Positions 7,114-15,851 of a DNA stretch of 37,711 bases are shown one piece after another (position 1 is the stretch's first letter; each line of letters opens with the position of its first letter). The notes beneath the pieces are model-generated. The model ran no database searches, was not told the origin of the DNA, and saw nothing but the letters and a program-made list of their open reading frames with translations. The stretch lies in assembly GCA_017553505.1 (NCBI GenBank), contig JAFZLD010000020.1, positions 1 through 37,711 on the forward strand, written 5' to 3'. Source of the DNA: Lachnospiraceae bacterium. GTDB lineage: Bacteria; Bacillota; Clostridia; Lachnospirales; Lachnospiraceae. The position numbers were made by a program, and so were the translations under genes.

Positions 7114-7791
7114 ATGACGATTGATACCAAAGACCTTTTAAACAGCATACTGGCAAGCTTTGACAGAATGTCATATATTAAGTCCGATGAGGTGCCTACC
7201 ATCGATCTTTACATGGATCAGGTTACCACCTTCATGGACGAGAGACTTAAGAAGAGTACGCGTTACCAGGGCGAAGAGAAGCTCATGACCAAGACCATGA
7301 TCAATAACTACGCCAAGAACGACGTTATTCCGCCACCGGTACGTAAGAAATACAACAAAGAGCATATTCTTGTTTTAATTATGGTTTATTACTTCAAGAG
7401 TATACTACAAATAAGCGACATTAAAGAACTTATGGACCCGATTATCGCTAAGTTCTTCGATAATCGTAACGGTTTTGCAATAGAGGATGTATACGACGAA
7501 ATCTTTGCCAATATGGATGAAGACATCGCAAGGGTACGCGATGAGATAGTAGCCGATTACAATTCCGCCATGACATCTTTTGAAGATGCTCCCGATCAGG
7601 ACAAGGATTATTTAAAGCTTTATTCTTTTGTCTGTAAGCTCGGTTGTGATGTTTTCGTAAGAAAGCTTTTAATCGAGAAGATTGTGGATTCGTTAAGAGA
7701 GCAGTCAGAAGCGGCTGAGCCTAAGACCGGTAAGTCCAAAGATAAAGACAACAAATATGATGTCAATGTTGAGAAAAAGAATAAGAAGTAG
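7114..7791 (+). CDS. DUF1836 domain protein
   Basis: A 225-residue cytoplasmic protein of the DUF1836 family, found mostly in Firmicutes. Conserved parts are visible: PTIDLYMDQVTTFMDERL (about 24-41), the MerR-like DNA-binding stretch MTKTMINNYAKNDVIPPPVRKKYNKEHILVLI (about 56-87) and the helix LQISDIKELM. It is probably a transcriptional regulator, but no target is known. The C-terminus is a lysine-rich disordered tail. The ATG at 7114 is preferred, with GAGGA 8 bases upstream; ATG 7105 and TTG 7093 lack a site. The Hpt gene follows after 60 bases. Confidence 0.9.
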   Translation: MTIDTKDLLNSILASFDRMSYIKSDEVPTIDLYMDQVTTFMDERLKKSTRYQGEEKLMTKTMINNYAKNDVIPPPVRKKYNKEHILVLIMVYYFKSILQISDIKELMDPIIAKFFDNRNGFAIEDVYDEIFANMDEDIARVRDEIVADYNSAMTSFEDAPDQDKDYLKLYSFVCKLGCDVFVRKLLIEKIVDSLREQSEAAEPKTGKSKDKDNKYDVNVEKKNKK

Positions 7792-7851
7792 CAGTTTGAG
7801 GTGGTGCCGATAAACCGGGGCAGGGGTGAGTCTATGGTAAAGGAGGCACGT

Positions 7852-8205
7852 ATGCAGATCAAAGATTTGGCAGGACATGGGTTCGATCTTGACGAGGCTA
7901 TGGAGCTGTGCATAGGCGATGAGGAAATTTATAAAGAGGTCCTTGAAACCGCTTTGGAAGAGGGAAGAGAGAAGATTCCGCTTCTTAAGAACCTTATGGA
8001 GACCGAGGACTATGAACGCTATATCATTGAGGCGCATGGGCTTAAGAATGCGGCCAAGCAGATAGGCGCGAAGAATCTTTCCGAAATTGCCAAGAAATCA
8101 GAGCTCGAAGGCAAAGCCGGTCATATCGATTTTATGAAGGAAAATCACGAAAGACTGATGGGTGAATACTCAAAAGTCGTTGAAGTGTTGCAGGAGTTAT
8201 TCTAA
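7852..8205 (+). CDS. Orphan Hpt (histidine phosphotransfer) protein
   Basis: A 117-residue single-domain Hpt protein that would shuttle phosphate between receiver domains of a phosphorelay. The active-site helix reads AHGLKNAAKQIGAKNL, with H62 as the predicted phosphohistidine followed by the usual K65 and IGA. The rest is helical, as expected of a four-helix bundle. Start 7852 is chosen for AAAGGAGG 6 bases upstream; longer in-frame starts at 7834 and 7801 are possible. No histidine kinase or response regulator is in the window, so its partners must be encoded elsewhere. Confidence 0.88.
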   Translation: MQIKDLAGHGFDLDEAMELCIGDEEIYKEVLETALEEGREKIPLLKNLMETEDYERYIIEAHGLKNAAKQIGAKNLSEIAKKSELEGKAGHIDFMKENHERLMGEYSKVVEVLQELF

Positions 8206-8224
8206 ACTGTAGGGCTATATTAAA

Positions 8225-8251
8225 GGGCGTCCGAAGAACATTCGGGCGCCC
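8225..8251. terminator. Hairpin between convergent genes
   Basis: GGGCG-T-CCGAA pairs with TTCGG-G-CGCCC around a 5-base loop. Only short T runs follow on either strand, so termination is likely but less certain. Confidence 0.6.
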
Positions 8252-8281
8252 TGTTTATATGCATATTAAATTTAAAAGAAA

Positions 8282-8797
8282 TTACTTCAAAGCTTCCTTG
8301 GCTCTTGCAAGCATTTCCTTGTCAATCTTACCGTTAGCCACGGTATCGTCAATCCAAAGCTTAAGAGAAGCAACGGTAGCGGAAATCTTACCCATTTCTT
8401 CCTGAATCTTTAAGAAGTCTTTGAGCTCGTCCTCGGTAATGGTACCGTCAACGGTAATCTCGATGAAACGGCTCTTAGCCTTATCAAGTGCATTTAAAGA
8501 AGCAAGTGTCTCAAGGGTAATCTGGGAAAGATCCTTGTAAGTTACCACTTCAACGTATTTCTCTCCGATAGGGCACTCATGAGTGCAGTAGTAATTGCAG
8601 AGCGTAGGAGCCTTGTAAACCTCAGCCATCTTAAGAATCTCATCGGGATGAGGAAGAGACTTCTCGCTCTCAATCTTCTCGATTCTCTCTGCAGAAACGT
8701 ACTCCATAAGACTCTCGGCCGCATCTCTTGTAAGGCCTGCGTTCTCACGGCTTATCTGATAAATGTTTTTGTTTTCTCTGACTGAGCGTTTACCCAT
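8282..8797 (-). CDS. Xre regulator with conserved cysteine motif
   Basis: A 171-residue protein with an N-terminal Xre-type helix-turn-helix (about residues 8-60: YQISRENAGLTRDAAESLMEYVSAERIEKIE). A cysteine cluster CNYYCTHECPIG (about 72-83) follows, which could bind metal or sense redox state, and then a helical C-terminal half (about 90-171). The architecture recurs in Clostridia; its regulon is unknown to me. The start at 8797 is preferred because GGGGGTG lies 7 bases upstream; an in-frame TTG at 8812 overlaps that site. Convergent with the Hpt gene and divergent from the SPFH gene. Confidence 0.82.
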   Translation of the reverse strand: MGKRSVRENKNIYQISRENAGLTRDAAESLMEYVSAERIEKIESEKSLPHPDEILKMAEVYKAPTLCNYYCTHECPIGEKYVEVVTYKDLSQITLETLASLNALDKAKSRFIEITVDGTITEDELKDFLKIQEEMGKISATVASLKLWIDDTVANGKIDKEMLARAKEALK

Positions 8798-8923
8798 GTG
8801 TAGCACCCCCAAACGTAGTACAAAATATAAAAAATCTATAAAATATCCCTACCATTATACACTATTTCTGCAGAAACGCAAATTATAATAAATTATTTTG
8901 CACCTTTATGTGTTTCTTTTGCC

Positions 8924-8929
8924 TATAAT
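8924..8929 (+). promoter_or_regulatory. -10 element before SPFH gene
   Basis: TATAAT at 8924-8929. The nearest -35-like hexamer, TTGCAC (8898-8903), is 20 bases away, longer than ideal. Confidence 0.4.
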
Positions 8930-8999
8930 CTTTGGTAATATACTTGCATAAACAAAAACGCCCGGGAGTCGGGCGACACATATAAGGAGAGAATTAAAT

Positions 9000-9965
9000 A
9001 TGGCAGCATTATTTTTTGCAGTACTCTTTTTAATTGTAGGTATTGTATTTACCGTTATTAAAAAGAACATGAGCGCAGAAGGCGGTAAAGCAGCGTTCTC
9101 GGCATTTTCGATAATCGCTTTCGTACTTGCTGTAGGCTGTTGCATCGGCGCTTGCGTTAAGGTAGTTCCTACCGGACATACCGGTGTTGTTACCACCTTC
9201 GGTAGAGTTGAAGACGTAACATACGAAGCAGGTATCAATTTCGTAGCACCTTGGAAAAAGGTAATTAATATGGATAACCGTACACAGAAGTCTTCTTTGT
9301 CACTTAACTGCTTCTCAAGCGATATCCAGGAAGTAACACTTACTTACACCGTTAACTACCAGATTGATAAGGCTAACGCTCAGATGATCTACAAGACCAT
9401 AGGTGTTGACTACTTTGAGAAGGTAGTACAGCCTAAGATTCTTGAAGCAGTTAAAGGCGTATTTGCTCTTTACAACGCAGAGACTCTTATCGCTTCCCGT
9501 GGTACTCTTTCTTCGCAGATTGAGGAGATTTTAAGTAAGTCGCTTGAGCAGTATAATGTACAGCTTGTAAGCACTTCCATTGAAGACATTGACTTCACAG
9601 ATTCCTTCACGGATGCAGTTGAAGCCAAGCAGGTAGCAGAGCAGAACAAGCTTCGTGCTCAGACCGAGCAGGAGCAGGCCATCATCGAAGCTAAGGCAAA
9701 CGCTGAGAAGGTTACCATCGCAGCAGATGCAGACGCTAAGGCACAGATTATTGCAGCACAGGCAGACGCAGAGGTCGCTAAGATCGGTGCGGACGCAGCT
9801 GAATATCAGGGCCAGAAGGATGCGGCTATCATGAGTAACTTGGGAGCTATGCTTCAGAAGTATCCCGAACTCGTTGATTACTACTACGTAACCAACTGGA
9901 ACGGCGAACTTCCCGAAACTTATATGGGTGAGAATGCTCACACCATTATGGAACTTACTAAATAA
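9000..9965 (+). CDS. SPFH/band 7 (stomatin-prohibitin) membrane protein
   Basis: A 321-residue flotillin/prohibitin-like protein that would assemble into membrane-associated cages or microdomains. Two hydrophobic helices (about 3-20 and 34-53) precede the SPFH domain (about 54-220: VPTGHTGVVTTFGRVEDVTYEAGINFVAPWKKVINMDNRTQ). An alanine-, glutamate- and lysine-rich coiled coil follows (about 205-275), and a short tail. Typical length and layout for the prohibitin-like branch. Bacterial members often work with NfeD or FtsH-type proteases, but none is next to it here. AAGGAGAG precedes the ATG. It ends at a shared bidirectional terminator. Confidence 0.93.
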   Translation: MAALFFAVLFLIVGIVFTVIKKNMSAEGGKAAFSAFSIIAFVLAVGCCIGACVKVVPTGHTGVVTTFGRVEDVTYEAGINFVAPWKKVINMDNRTQKSSLSLNCFSSDIQEVTLTYTVNYQIDKANAQMIYKTIGVDYFEKVVQPKILEAVKGVFALYNAETLIASRGTLSSQIEEILSKSLEQYNVQLVSTSIEDIDFTDSFTDAVEAKQVAEQNKLRAQTEQEQAIIEAKANAEKVTIAADADAKAQIIAAQADAEVAKIGADAAEYQGQKDAAIMSNLGAMLQKYPELVDYYYVTNWNGELPETYMGENAHTIMELTK

Positions 9966-9981
9966 ACGGATAGTAAAAAAG

Positions 9982-10014
9982 AGCCGGGGGCGTGTCAAAC
10001 GCCTCCGGCTTTTT
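9982..10014. terminator. Strong bidirectional terminator
   Basis: AGCCGG-G-GGCGT pairs with ACGCC-T-CCGGCT around GTCAA. TTTTT follows on the plus strand and TTTTTT on the minus strand, so it serves the SPFH gene and the convergent chemoreceptor gene. Confidence 0.92.
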
Positions 10015-10026
10015 AGTGTTTAGAAA

Positions 10027-12054
10027 TTATGATTTAAAGAACTTCATGTCCTCATTAAGCTTATCTGCAATATCCTTAAGGTCTGCAGCGGAGCTTGCAA
10101 GGGTAGTAACGGTAGCGGAGAGCTCTTCCATGGAAGCGCCTGTTTCCTCGGAGGATGCTGCGTTTTCTTCGGAGATTGCCGAAAGGGCACTCATGGTGTC
10201 TACTACAGCGTTCTTGGAAGTCTCACAGGTCTCAGCGCCTGCGGAGATGGTCTCTACACCGTCTACGGTACTGTTGATATCATCAAGCATACCGTTAACC
10301 GCTTCAAGAGTCTCACCCAGAGCTACCTGCTGGGTATCGTTACCGTTCTTAACGTCTGCGGCTGCGGATACAGCTGCCTGGGACTGATTAAGAAGCTTCT
10401 CCATTTCAACCTTGATTTCGTCGGCCATGAGCTTGGAGTCGTCAGCCAGTTTACCGATTTCTTCGGCAACAACTGCGAAGCCTCGTCCTGCTTCACCTGC
10501 TCTTGCTGCCTCGATTGAAGCGTTAAGAGAAAGAAGGTTGGTCTGTGTAGCAATGGATGTAATTCCTTCTACCTTTTCGTTGATGCTTGCAACAGCGCTT
10601 TCGGTAGCGGAAATGGTTCGTGAAATTTCATCGATCTTTTCGGTCATCTCTACAGAAGACTCCTGCAGTGATGCAAGTGATTTGCCGGAAACTTCGGAAG
10701 CCTTCTTCATCTTGCTTGCAAGTTCCGAAAGGTTTACTGAAGATTCCTTAACGTTTCCGACTGCCTCGCCGATGTAACCTACGTTTTCTGTAGCTTGCTG
10801 GATTTCATCAGCCTGCTGGGTAGCACCGGTAGCGATTTCCTGAACTGCGGTGGAAACGTCTTCGGCGGTCTTTGAAATCTGGTCTGCCATTTCGGCAAGA
10901 TCGTCAGAGGACTGTCCAACGCTTGTAGCGGATGTTTTAATATTGTCTACAATATCCGAAAGAGTGGTAATAACCGAATTGGCGGCATTTGATATGGAGC
11001 CGAATTCGTCCTTTCTGTCGGTATATTTATCAACCTTAACGAAGCGACCGTCCGCAAGAGCACCGAGTGAATCGTTAACTGCTGCGATGGGCTGTGTAAA
11101 GCTTCTTGCCATTCCGATTGAAATGATTACCGCAATAATGGTAAGTGTAGCACCGATTGCAACAACAACCATAGCGGAACGTCTTGCTTCAAGCATAATG
11201 GCGGGTTCCTGTTCGGAAACGGTTACTACGTAGCCGGAGATGGGTTCTCTTACCCATGATGTAAATGTATTGATGTTTGAATATTTCATTTCTATCAAGC
11301 CGGAAGAAGCGTTTGAAGTAATGAATTCAGCATTGCTCATATCGTATGCATCCTCAGCTGTAACTTCGAACTGAGCGTGAGCTGCCATAAGACCGGTACG
11401 GTCTGTGATGTAACCGTCGCTTACGTTGTCTGCAAGGAAGTTATGGAGAGTTTTTAAGTTGTAGCTTCGATGAACCGCACCGACTACCGTAGTTCCGTCT
11501 TCGGCAAAAATAGGAACGATAATGTTCTGTACACGGTTACCTGTGGTCTTGGATACAATGATATTTGAAATAACCGGTTTCTTTTGCGATATGCATTCCT
11601 GGAAATAGTCTCTGTCTGCTATGCTGTTACCGGATTTACCATCGAGTCTTAAAAGAGATACACCGTCCAAATCATCGAGAACAACGCTGGTGTTGCCGTC
11701 GTTTATGTAGGTGTTGATGGCTTCCATTTCTGCAAGCATCGCTGCGTCGGAAACGGTTTGCTGACCGTTACTTAAGCCTTTAAAGTATGACTTTGTGCTG
11801 CCGGAATTTGCAAATATCTGAAGTGCGACAACATTCTGGCCCAAAACGTTTGAATATTCTTTTTCAACGTTAACTGCCTGGGAAGCAAGAAGCTTTAACG
11901 CGTCGTTCTTTGCTTTCTTGGTGGAAGTGTTGTAGCTGATAATGATAGCGACAATAAGCGGAATTGACGATACCAGTACCATAATTGCGACAAGTTTTGT
12001 CTTGATGCTGTCTTTAAAACTGATACCGTTTGATTTTGAGCTTTTCTTAGACAT
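10027..12054 (-). CDS. Methyl-accepting chemotaxis protein, dCACHE type
   Basis: A 675-residue transmembrane chemoreceptor. Transmembrane helix 1 (about 20-41), extracellular dCACHE_1 ligand domain (about 43-285, with [18 protein letters not shown] as a recognisable segment), helix 2 (about 293-314), HAMP (about 315-370), then the long signalling coiled coil whose tip reads [20 protein letters not shown] (about 506-525), the binding site for CheW and CheA. The tail lacks a CheR-tethering pentapeptide. The ligand is not predictable; dCACHE receptors often bind amino acids. GGAGG lies 7 bases before the ATG. A single-gene unit in a motile organism. Confidence 0.96.
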   Translation of the reverse strand: MSKKSSKSNGISFKDSIKTKLVAIMVLVSSIPLIVAIIISYNTSTKKAKNDALKLLASQAVNVEKEYSNVLGQNVVALQIFANSGSTKSYFKGLSNGQQTVSDAAMLAEMEAINTYINDGNTSVVLDDLDGVSLLRLDGKSGNSIADRDYFQECISQKKPVISNIIVSKTTGNRVQNIIVPIFAEDGTTVVGAVHRSYNLKTLHNFLADNVSDGYITDRTGLMAAHAQFEVTAEDAYDMSNAEFITSNASSGLIEMKYSNINTFTSWVREPISGYVVTVSEQEPAIMLEARRSAMVVVAIGATLTIIAVIISIGMARSFTQPIAAVNDSLGALADGRFVKVDKYTDRKDEFGSISNAANSVITTLSDIVDNIKTSATSVGQSSDDLAEMADQISKTAEDVSTAVQEIATGATQQADEIQQATENVGYIGEAVGNVKESSVNLSELASKMKKASEVSGKSLASLQESSVEMTEKIDEISRTISATESAVASINEKVEGITSIATQTNLLSLNASIEAARAGEAGRGFAVVAEEIGKLADDSKLMADEIKVEMEKLLNQSQAAVSAAADVKNGNDTQQVALGETLEAVNGMLDDINSTVDGVETISAGAETCETSKNAVVDTMSALSAISEENAASSEETGASMEELSATVTTLASSAADLKDIADKLNEDMKFFKS

Positions 12055-12214
12055 AGTTTTCCTCCGTAGTAGTCTGTATTTAAAAGTAGACTATTCCCTT
12101 TTTTTCACACATCAATATAGTAACTGTTGGCAATTAACGAAGTTTTAAAAATATTCGTGTAATTTGTGCTATTATGTTAGAATAGGTTTGGATTAATTGT
12201 AAAAAAGGTATTTT

Positions 12215-12955
12215 ATGCAGATTTCGGATTTGAAATGTCCTTGTTGCGGAGCACCCCTTGATGATGTTGAGGATGGGAGAGTCAATTTCTTTTGCTCATA
12301 TTGCGGCAGTGCTCTTTGCATAGTGTACGAGGACTGTGAGGCTGACAATATAATAAGGATGAAGGTTGTCGAGGCAAGACTTAGCGATGCGAGAGCCAAT
12401 CTTGCTCACGAGAATGCGGAGCTTGCCCGCGAGTCTGCTCACGTTATTGAGGCTGACACAGAGCAGATACGCCTTAAGAACCGTATAAAGGCCGGAAGAC
12501 ATGCCAAGCTTGCGGGCATATTTATGATATTCTTAGGCTGTCTTGTGATGGTGGCGGAGCTTTTTGGTATTGTGTACTTTCTTTCGCGATATGCATTCTC
12601 CGTGGCGGATATCGTAGAGAGTATGGGTAAGCCGGTGGCGGTGGCCGTACTGGTGATTATGATGGTAGGTATCATGATATCCATAGCTTTAATACTTATC
12701 GGTATCAGGAAGATAGATGAGCTTACCGAAGCAGAGAAAGACCTTATAGAAGAGCGAATTGAGAGACTTCGCGATGCGCTCGATGTCAATATGAGACTTT
12801 TTGAAGAACAGAAAGCGATTGCGGATTCGCACAGACTTGCACTTATAGGCAAGAAAGCCCGCGCCAGAAAAGCAGCCAGAAAACGTGCCCGCGAGATTAA
12901 GGACGAAATCGCCTACATCAATTCACAGATAAGGGAATATGAGAGCGTGTTATAA
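12215..12955 (+). CDS. Zinc-ribbon membrane protein with two coiled coils
   Basis: A 246-residue protein of no family I can name. The N-terminus is a zinc ribbon with CPCC at 8-11 and CSYC at 27-30. A charged coiled coil follows (about 45-92), then two membrane helices (about 99-122 and 141-164) and a second long, very basic coiled coil (about 168-246, rich in RKARKRARE). Both soluble parts are predicted to be cytoplasmic with a short loop outside. The basic tail could contact nucleic acid or lipids. The ribosome site is weak (AAAAAGG). The M42 peptidase gene follows after 43 bases. Confidence 0.78.
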   Translation: MQISDLKCPCCGAPLDDVEDGRVNFFCSYCGSALCIVYEDCEADNIIRMKVVEARLSDARANLAHENAELARESAHVIEADTEQIRLKNRIKAGRHAKLAGIFMIFLGCLVMVAELFGIVYFLSRYAFSVADIVESMGKPVAVAVLVIMMVGIMISIALILIGIRKIDELTEAEKDLIEERIERLRDALDVNMRLFEEQKAIADSHRLALIGKKARARKAARKRAREIKDEIAYINSQIREYESVL

Positions 12956-12998
12956 ATTCGCATGCTTTTAAAGAATATATTACATAAGGAGAGGTTAA

Positions 12999-14039
12999 AT
13001 GAAACACAAACTTAACGAGAAGCGCTATCTCAAAGAACTTGAGACAGAGCTTTCCATCGACTCTGTTACGGGTCAGTATCATGAACTCGAAGATTACCTT
13101 GTTAAGGAGATTAAGAAGCTTGGCTTTAAGACTACTTCACTTCACAAGGGAGGACTCCTTGTGGAGGCAGGCGGCAAGGGCAATCCCCTTCTTGTTACCG
13201 CACACGGCGACACAATCGGTATGATGGTGCGTCACATCAATCCCGACGGAACCGTTAAGGTATGTAAGGTAGGCGGTCTCTACGCTTACCACAGCGAGCG
13301 CGAGAATGTACGCGTGCATACCCGCGACGGCAAGGTTATTACCGGTACCATTCAGCGTAAAAACGCATCCGTTCATGTTACGGAAGATGAGTTAAACAAA
13401 GAAGTAGCCAATTTTGACAAGAATTCTTTTGTTATACTGGATGAAGATGTTAAGAACGATGATGATGTAAGAAAGCTTGGCATCGAAATCGGTGACTACG
13501 TTGCCATGGATCCACGTTTTACGGTTTCAAACGGCTACATCAAGTCTCACTTCATCGATGACAAAGGCCTTGTGGCTGTTCTTATGGAACTTCTTCACGA
13601 TATTAAAGACGGTAAGGTTACCCTTGGACGAAAGGTATATATCTACGTTTCTTTCTATGAAGAAATAGGCCACGGCGGATCAATTATCCCTGAGGATGTT
13701 AAAGATTTCCTTGCAGTTGATATCGCATGCTACGGAGCCGAGCAGACTACCGACGAAAGAAAGGTATCCCTTTTCTGCAAGGACTCAAGATTCCCTTACA
13801 ACTACGACATGCTTCGTGAGCTTGAAGACGCTGCCAAGGCCGCAGGCTCCGATTACGTGCTTGATATCATGACACCTCACTACGGAACCGACGCAGATCC
13901 CGCACTTGTGGCAGGATACGATGTTCGCCATGGTGCCATCGGACCCGGCGTTCGCGCAAGCCACGGCTACGAGAGAACCCACATCGACGCAATCAAGAGC
14001 ACTTACAGCTTGCTTGCTGAGTATGTGAGCCGCAAATAA
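12999..14039 (+). CDS. M42 family metallo-aminopeptidase
   Basis: A 346-residue cytoplasmic dinuclear zinc peptidase of family M42 (glutamyl aminopeptidase/TET-like), probably acting on short peptides as a large oligomer. Metal and catalytic motifs are visible: AHGDT (H69, D71), HFIDDKGL, the catalytic pair in YEEIGHGG, the aspartate in FLAVDIACYG and the histidine in RASHGYERTH. Family members were often misannotated as endoglucanases. GGAGAGG precedes the ATG by 4-5 bases. A strong terminator follows. Confidence 0.94.
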   Translation: MKHKLNEKRYLKELETELSIDSVTGQYHELEDYLVKEIKKLGFKTTSLHKGGLLVEAGGKGNPLLVTAHGDTIGMMVRHINPDGTVKVCKVGGLYAYHSERENVRVHTRDGKVITGTIQRKNASVHVTEDELNKEVANFDKNSFVILDEDVKNDDDVRKLGIEIGDYVAMDPRFTVSNGYIKSHFIDDKGLVAVLMELLHDIKDGKVTLGRKVYIYVSFYEEIGHGGSIIPEDVKDFLAVDIACYGAEQTTDERKVSLFCKDSRFPYNYDMLRELEDAAKAAGSDYVLDIMTPHYGTDADPALVAGYDVRHGAIGPGVRASHGYERTHIDAIKSTYSLLAEYVSRK

Positions 14040-14056
14040 AATATATGTCAGTGCAG

Positions 14057-14092
14057 AGGCCCGAATCGGTATGATTTGGGCTTCTTTTTTTG
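14057..14092 (+). terminator. Intrinsic terminator after M42 peptidase
   Basis: GCCCGAATC pairs with GATTTGGGC (with G-U pairs) around GGTAT; a T-rich run (CTTCTTTTTTT) follows. Confidence 0.85.
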
Positions 14093-14100
14093 AACGGATG

Positions 14101-14129
14101 TTGCCAAAAGAAAGAATAGTTTATATGCT
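14101..14129 (+). promoter_or_regulatory. Promoter of kinase-SIMPL operon
   Basis: TTGCCA (14101-14106), 17-base spacer, TATGCT (14124-14129). Confidence 0.5.
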
Positions 14130-14161
14130 TAAATTAGTAAATTGTGTGGGTGGATGAAAGA

Positions 14162-15097
14162 GTGAAAACAGAGGAAATCATTCATAATTTCATAGACGAT
14201 GATGTGCTGTCCTTCGAACCTGTCGGTGAGGGGCATATTAACGATACGTATGCTGTGACTTCTGCGGCGGGGAAGTTCATATGCCAGCGCTTGAAAAGTA
14301 CGATGGATGCGGGGAAGCTTCTGCACAATTTTGAGCTGTATTCGGAGGCGTTTAGGGCAGAGCGGTTGTTCTTTCCTGATTGGATTAGAAATCGTGAGGG
14401 AAAGTATTTCTTAACTGACGATAACGGTGACAACTGGCGCATGTATCCGCTTATTGACGGTGATATTTTGAGTGCTCCTTTGGAGGAAGACACCCTGTAC
14501 GCCTGCGGAGAAGGTCTCGCCAAGATGCATATTATACTTAGCAAGATGAAGGGGAAGCCGTCGGCTGTTTATCTGGGACTTCGTAATTTGAAATCCTTTT
14601 ATGACGAGTACAGTAAACTTCTGAGCGGGGTCGGCTTTGTTGAAGAGCGCCGGGACAGAGAGCTTGAAGCAATTATAGAAAGTAAGGTTGCGGATATGCT
14701 TGCAGTAGTACCTGCAGAGCAGGCGCCGGTGCACGGAGATCCGAAGCTTTCGAATATTCTTTTTAGGAATGGCAAGGTTATAGGGTTCATCGACATGGAT
14801 ACGGTGATGCTCGGCTCAAAGCTTGAAGATTTGGCTGACTGTATACGTTCTTGTTGCGTTACAGACGGGCGACTTGATAAGGAAGCGGCGCAGAGAATAG
14901 CGGACGGTTATGCAAGTACCATAGGCACAGCAGTCGCGCCGACAGAACTTAAGAGAGCATTTGACAAGATATGCTTCGAACTTGCCATCAGATACTACAC
15001 CGACGCAGTATCCGGCACAGGACATTTCAAGGAGCACTATTCGGGCTATCGACTTGAAAAGGCGAGAACACTTATAAATACAACATGGGATAAATAA
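14162..15097 (+). CDS. APH-fold kinase, N-acetylhexosamine kinase-like
   Basis: A small-molecule kinase of the aminoglycoside phosphotransferase/choline kinase fold, about 311 residues. The N-terminal signature PVGEGHINDTYAV resembles the N-acetylhexosamine 1-kinase (NahK) branch. The catalytic loop is HGDPKLSN (H191-N198), and the metal-binding segment is GFIDMDT (D211). Substrate is probably a sugar, but this is inference from the N-terminal resemblance. The start is uncertain: GTG at 14162, with GGTGGAT upstream, is favoured over GTG 14144 or 14150. It forms an operon with the SIMPL gene 13 bases downstream. Confidence 0.85.
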   Translation: MKTEEIIHNFIDDDVLSFEPVGEGHINDTYAVTSAAGKFICQRLKSTMDAGKLLHNFELYSEAFRAERLFFPDWIRNREGKYFLTDDNGDNWRMYPLIDGDILSAPLEEDTLYACGEGLAKMHIILSKMKGKPSAVYLGLRNLKSFYDEYSKLLSGVGFVEERRDRELEAIIESKVADMLAVVPAEQAPVHGDPKLSNILFRNGKVIGFIDMDTVMLGSKLEDLADCIRSCCVTDGRLDKEAAQRIADGYASTIGTAVAPTELKRAFDKICFELAIRYYTDAVSGTGHFKEHYSGYRLEKARTLINTTWDK

Positions 15098-15110
15098 AGG
15101 GAGGGTTAAT

Positions 15111-15776
15111 ATGGACAGAACTATCAAAGTTACAGGCAAAGGCAAGATTTCGGTGGCGCCCGACATGATAAGACTTCTTATCACGCAGACCAAGACCGAG
15201 AAGACATACGAAGTGGCAGTTAAAGCTTCCGCGGCGCAAAAGAAAACAATCACGGATGCGTTTGCAAAACTTGGCTTTAAGAAGGAAGATTTGAAGACGC
15301 TTTCTTTTGCCGTGGATGCGCAGTATGAGGGATATGAAGCGAAGGACAAGTCATGGAAGCAGAGACTTGTGGGCTACAGATTCACGCACAGAATGAAACT
15401 TGAATTTCCTAAGGATACCGACCTTCTCGGCAAGGCCCTCGGCACCATGACGGCCATAAAGGGCGAGCCGGAGTTCTCGATTCAGTATTTTGTAGAGGAC
15501 AAAGAGGCGGTTAAGAATAAGCTTCTTGCAGGTGCAGTGAAGGATTCCAAGGAGAAGGCGGCAGCGCTTACCAAGGCAGCAGGCGTGAAGCTTGGAGAGA
15601 TAGTACACATCAATTACTCATGGGACGAGGTGGATATCTCCGTAACTCCCGTAGCACCCATGATGCTTAAATCGGGCGAGAGAGGTTTATGCGGCTCCAA
15701 CGCCGTCGACCTTGATATTGAAGCCGACGACATCGATGTTGAGGATACCGTGACGGTTGTCTGGGAGATTAAATAG
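15111..15776 (+). CDS. SIMPL (DUF541) domain protein
   Basis: A 221-residue protein made of one SIMPL/DUF541 domain: ITVTGKG-like start (IKVTGKGKISVAPDMIRLLI), a helix-strand core and the closing VTVVWEIK. Most characterised relatives are exported or periplasmic, for example BP26-type oligomers. This one has no signal peptide or membrane helix and is presumably cytoplasmic. GGGAGGG precedes the ATG. It lies directly downstream of the APH-like kinase and is probably cotranscribed, but no shared pathway is evident. No biochemical function is established for the family. Confidence 0.88.
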   Translation: MDRTIKVTGKGKISVAPDMIRLLITQTKTEKTYEVAVKASAAQKKTITDAFAKLGFKKEDLKTLSFAVDAQYEGYEAKDKSWKQRLVGYRFTHRMKLEFPKDTDLLGKALGTMTAIKGEPEFSIQYFVEDKEAVKNKLLAGAVKDSKEKAAALTKAAGVKLGEIVHINYSWDEVDISVTPVAPMMLKSGERGLCGSNAVDLDIEADDIDVEDTVTVVWEIK

Positions 15777-15795
15777 CAGTGCCGACTCTACTCAG

Positions 15796-15812
15796 CGTAG
15801 GTACAACTTACG
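15796..15812 (+). promoter_or_regulatory. Possible operator palindrome
   Basis: CGTAGGT-ACA-ACTTACG is an inverted repeat with one mismatch per arm pair, 39 bases before the Xre-desulfoferrodoxin gene. A second GGTACAA lies at 15823-15829. Possible autoregulatory site. Confidence 0.35.
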
Positions 15813-15851
15813 ACGGCGCGGCGGTACAATCGTAGCATGGAGGATTAAATT

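Noticed and set aside
7806-7813. GCCGATAA, a perfect sigma-D -10, before the Hpt gene
   Set aside because: No TAAA lies 15 bases upstream (the bases there are AGTA), so a flagellar promoter is not supported.
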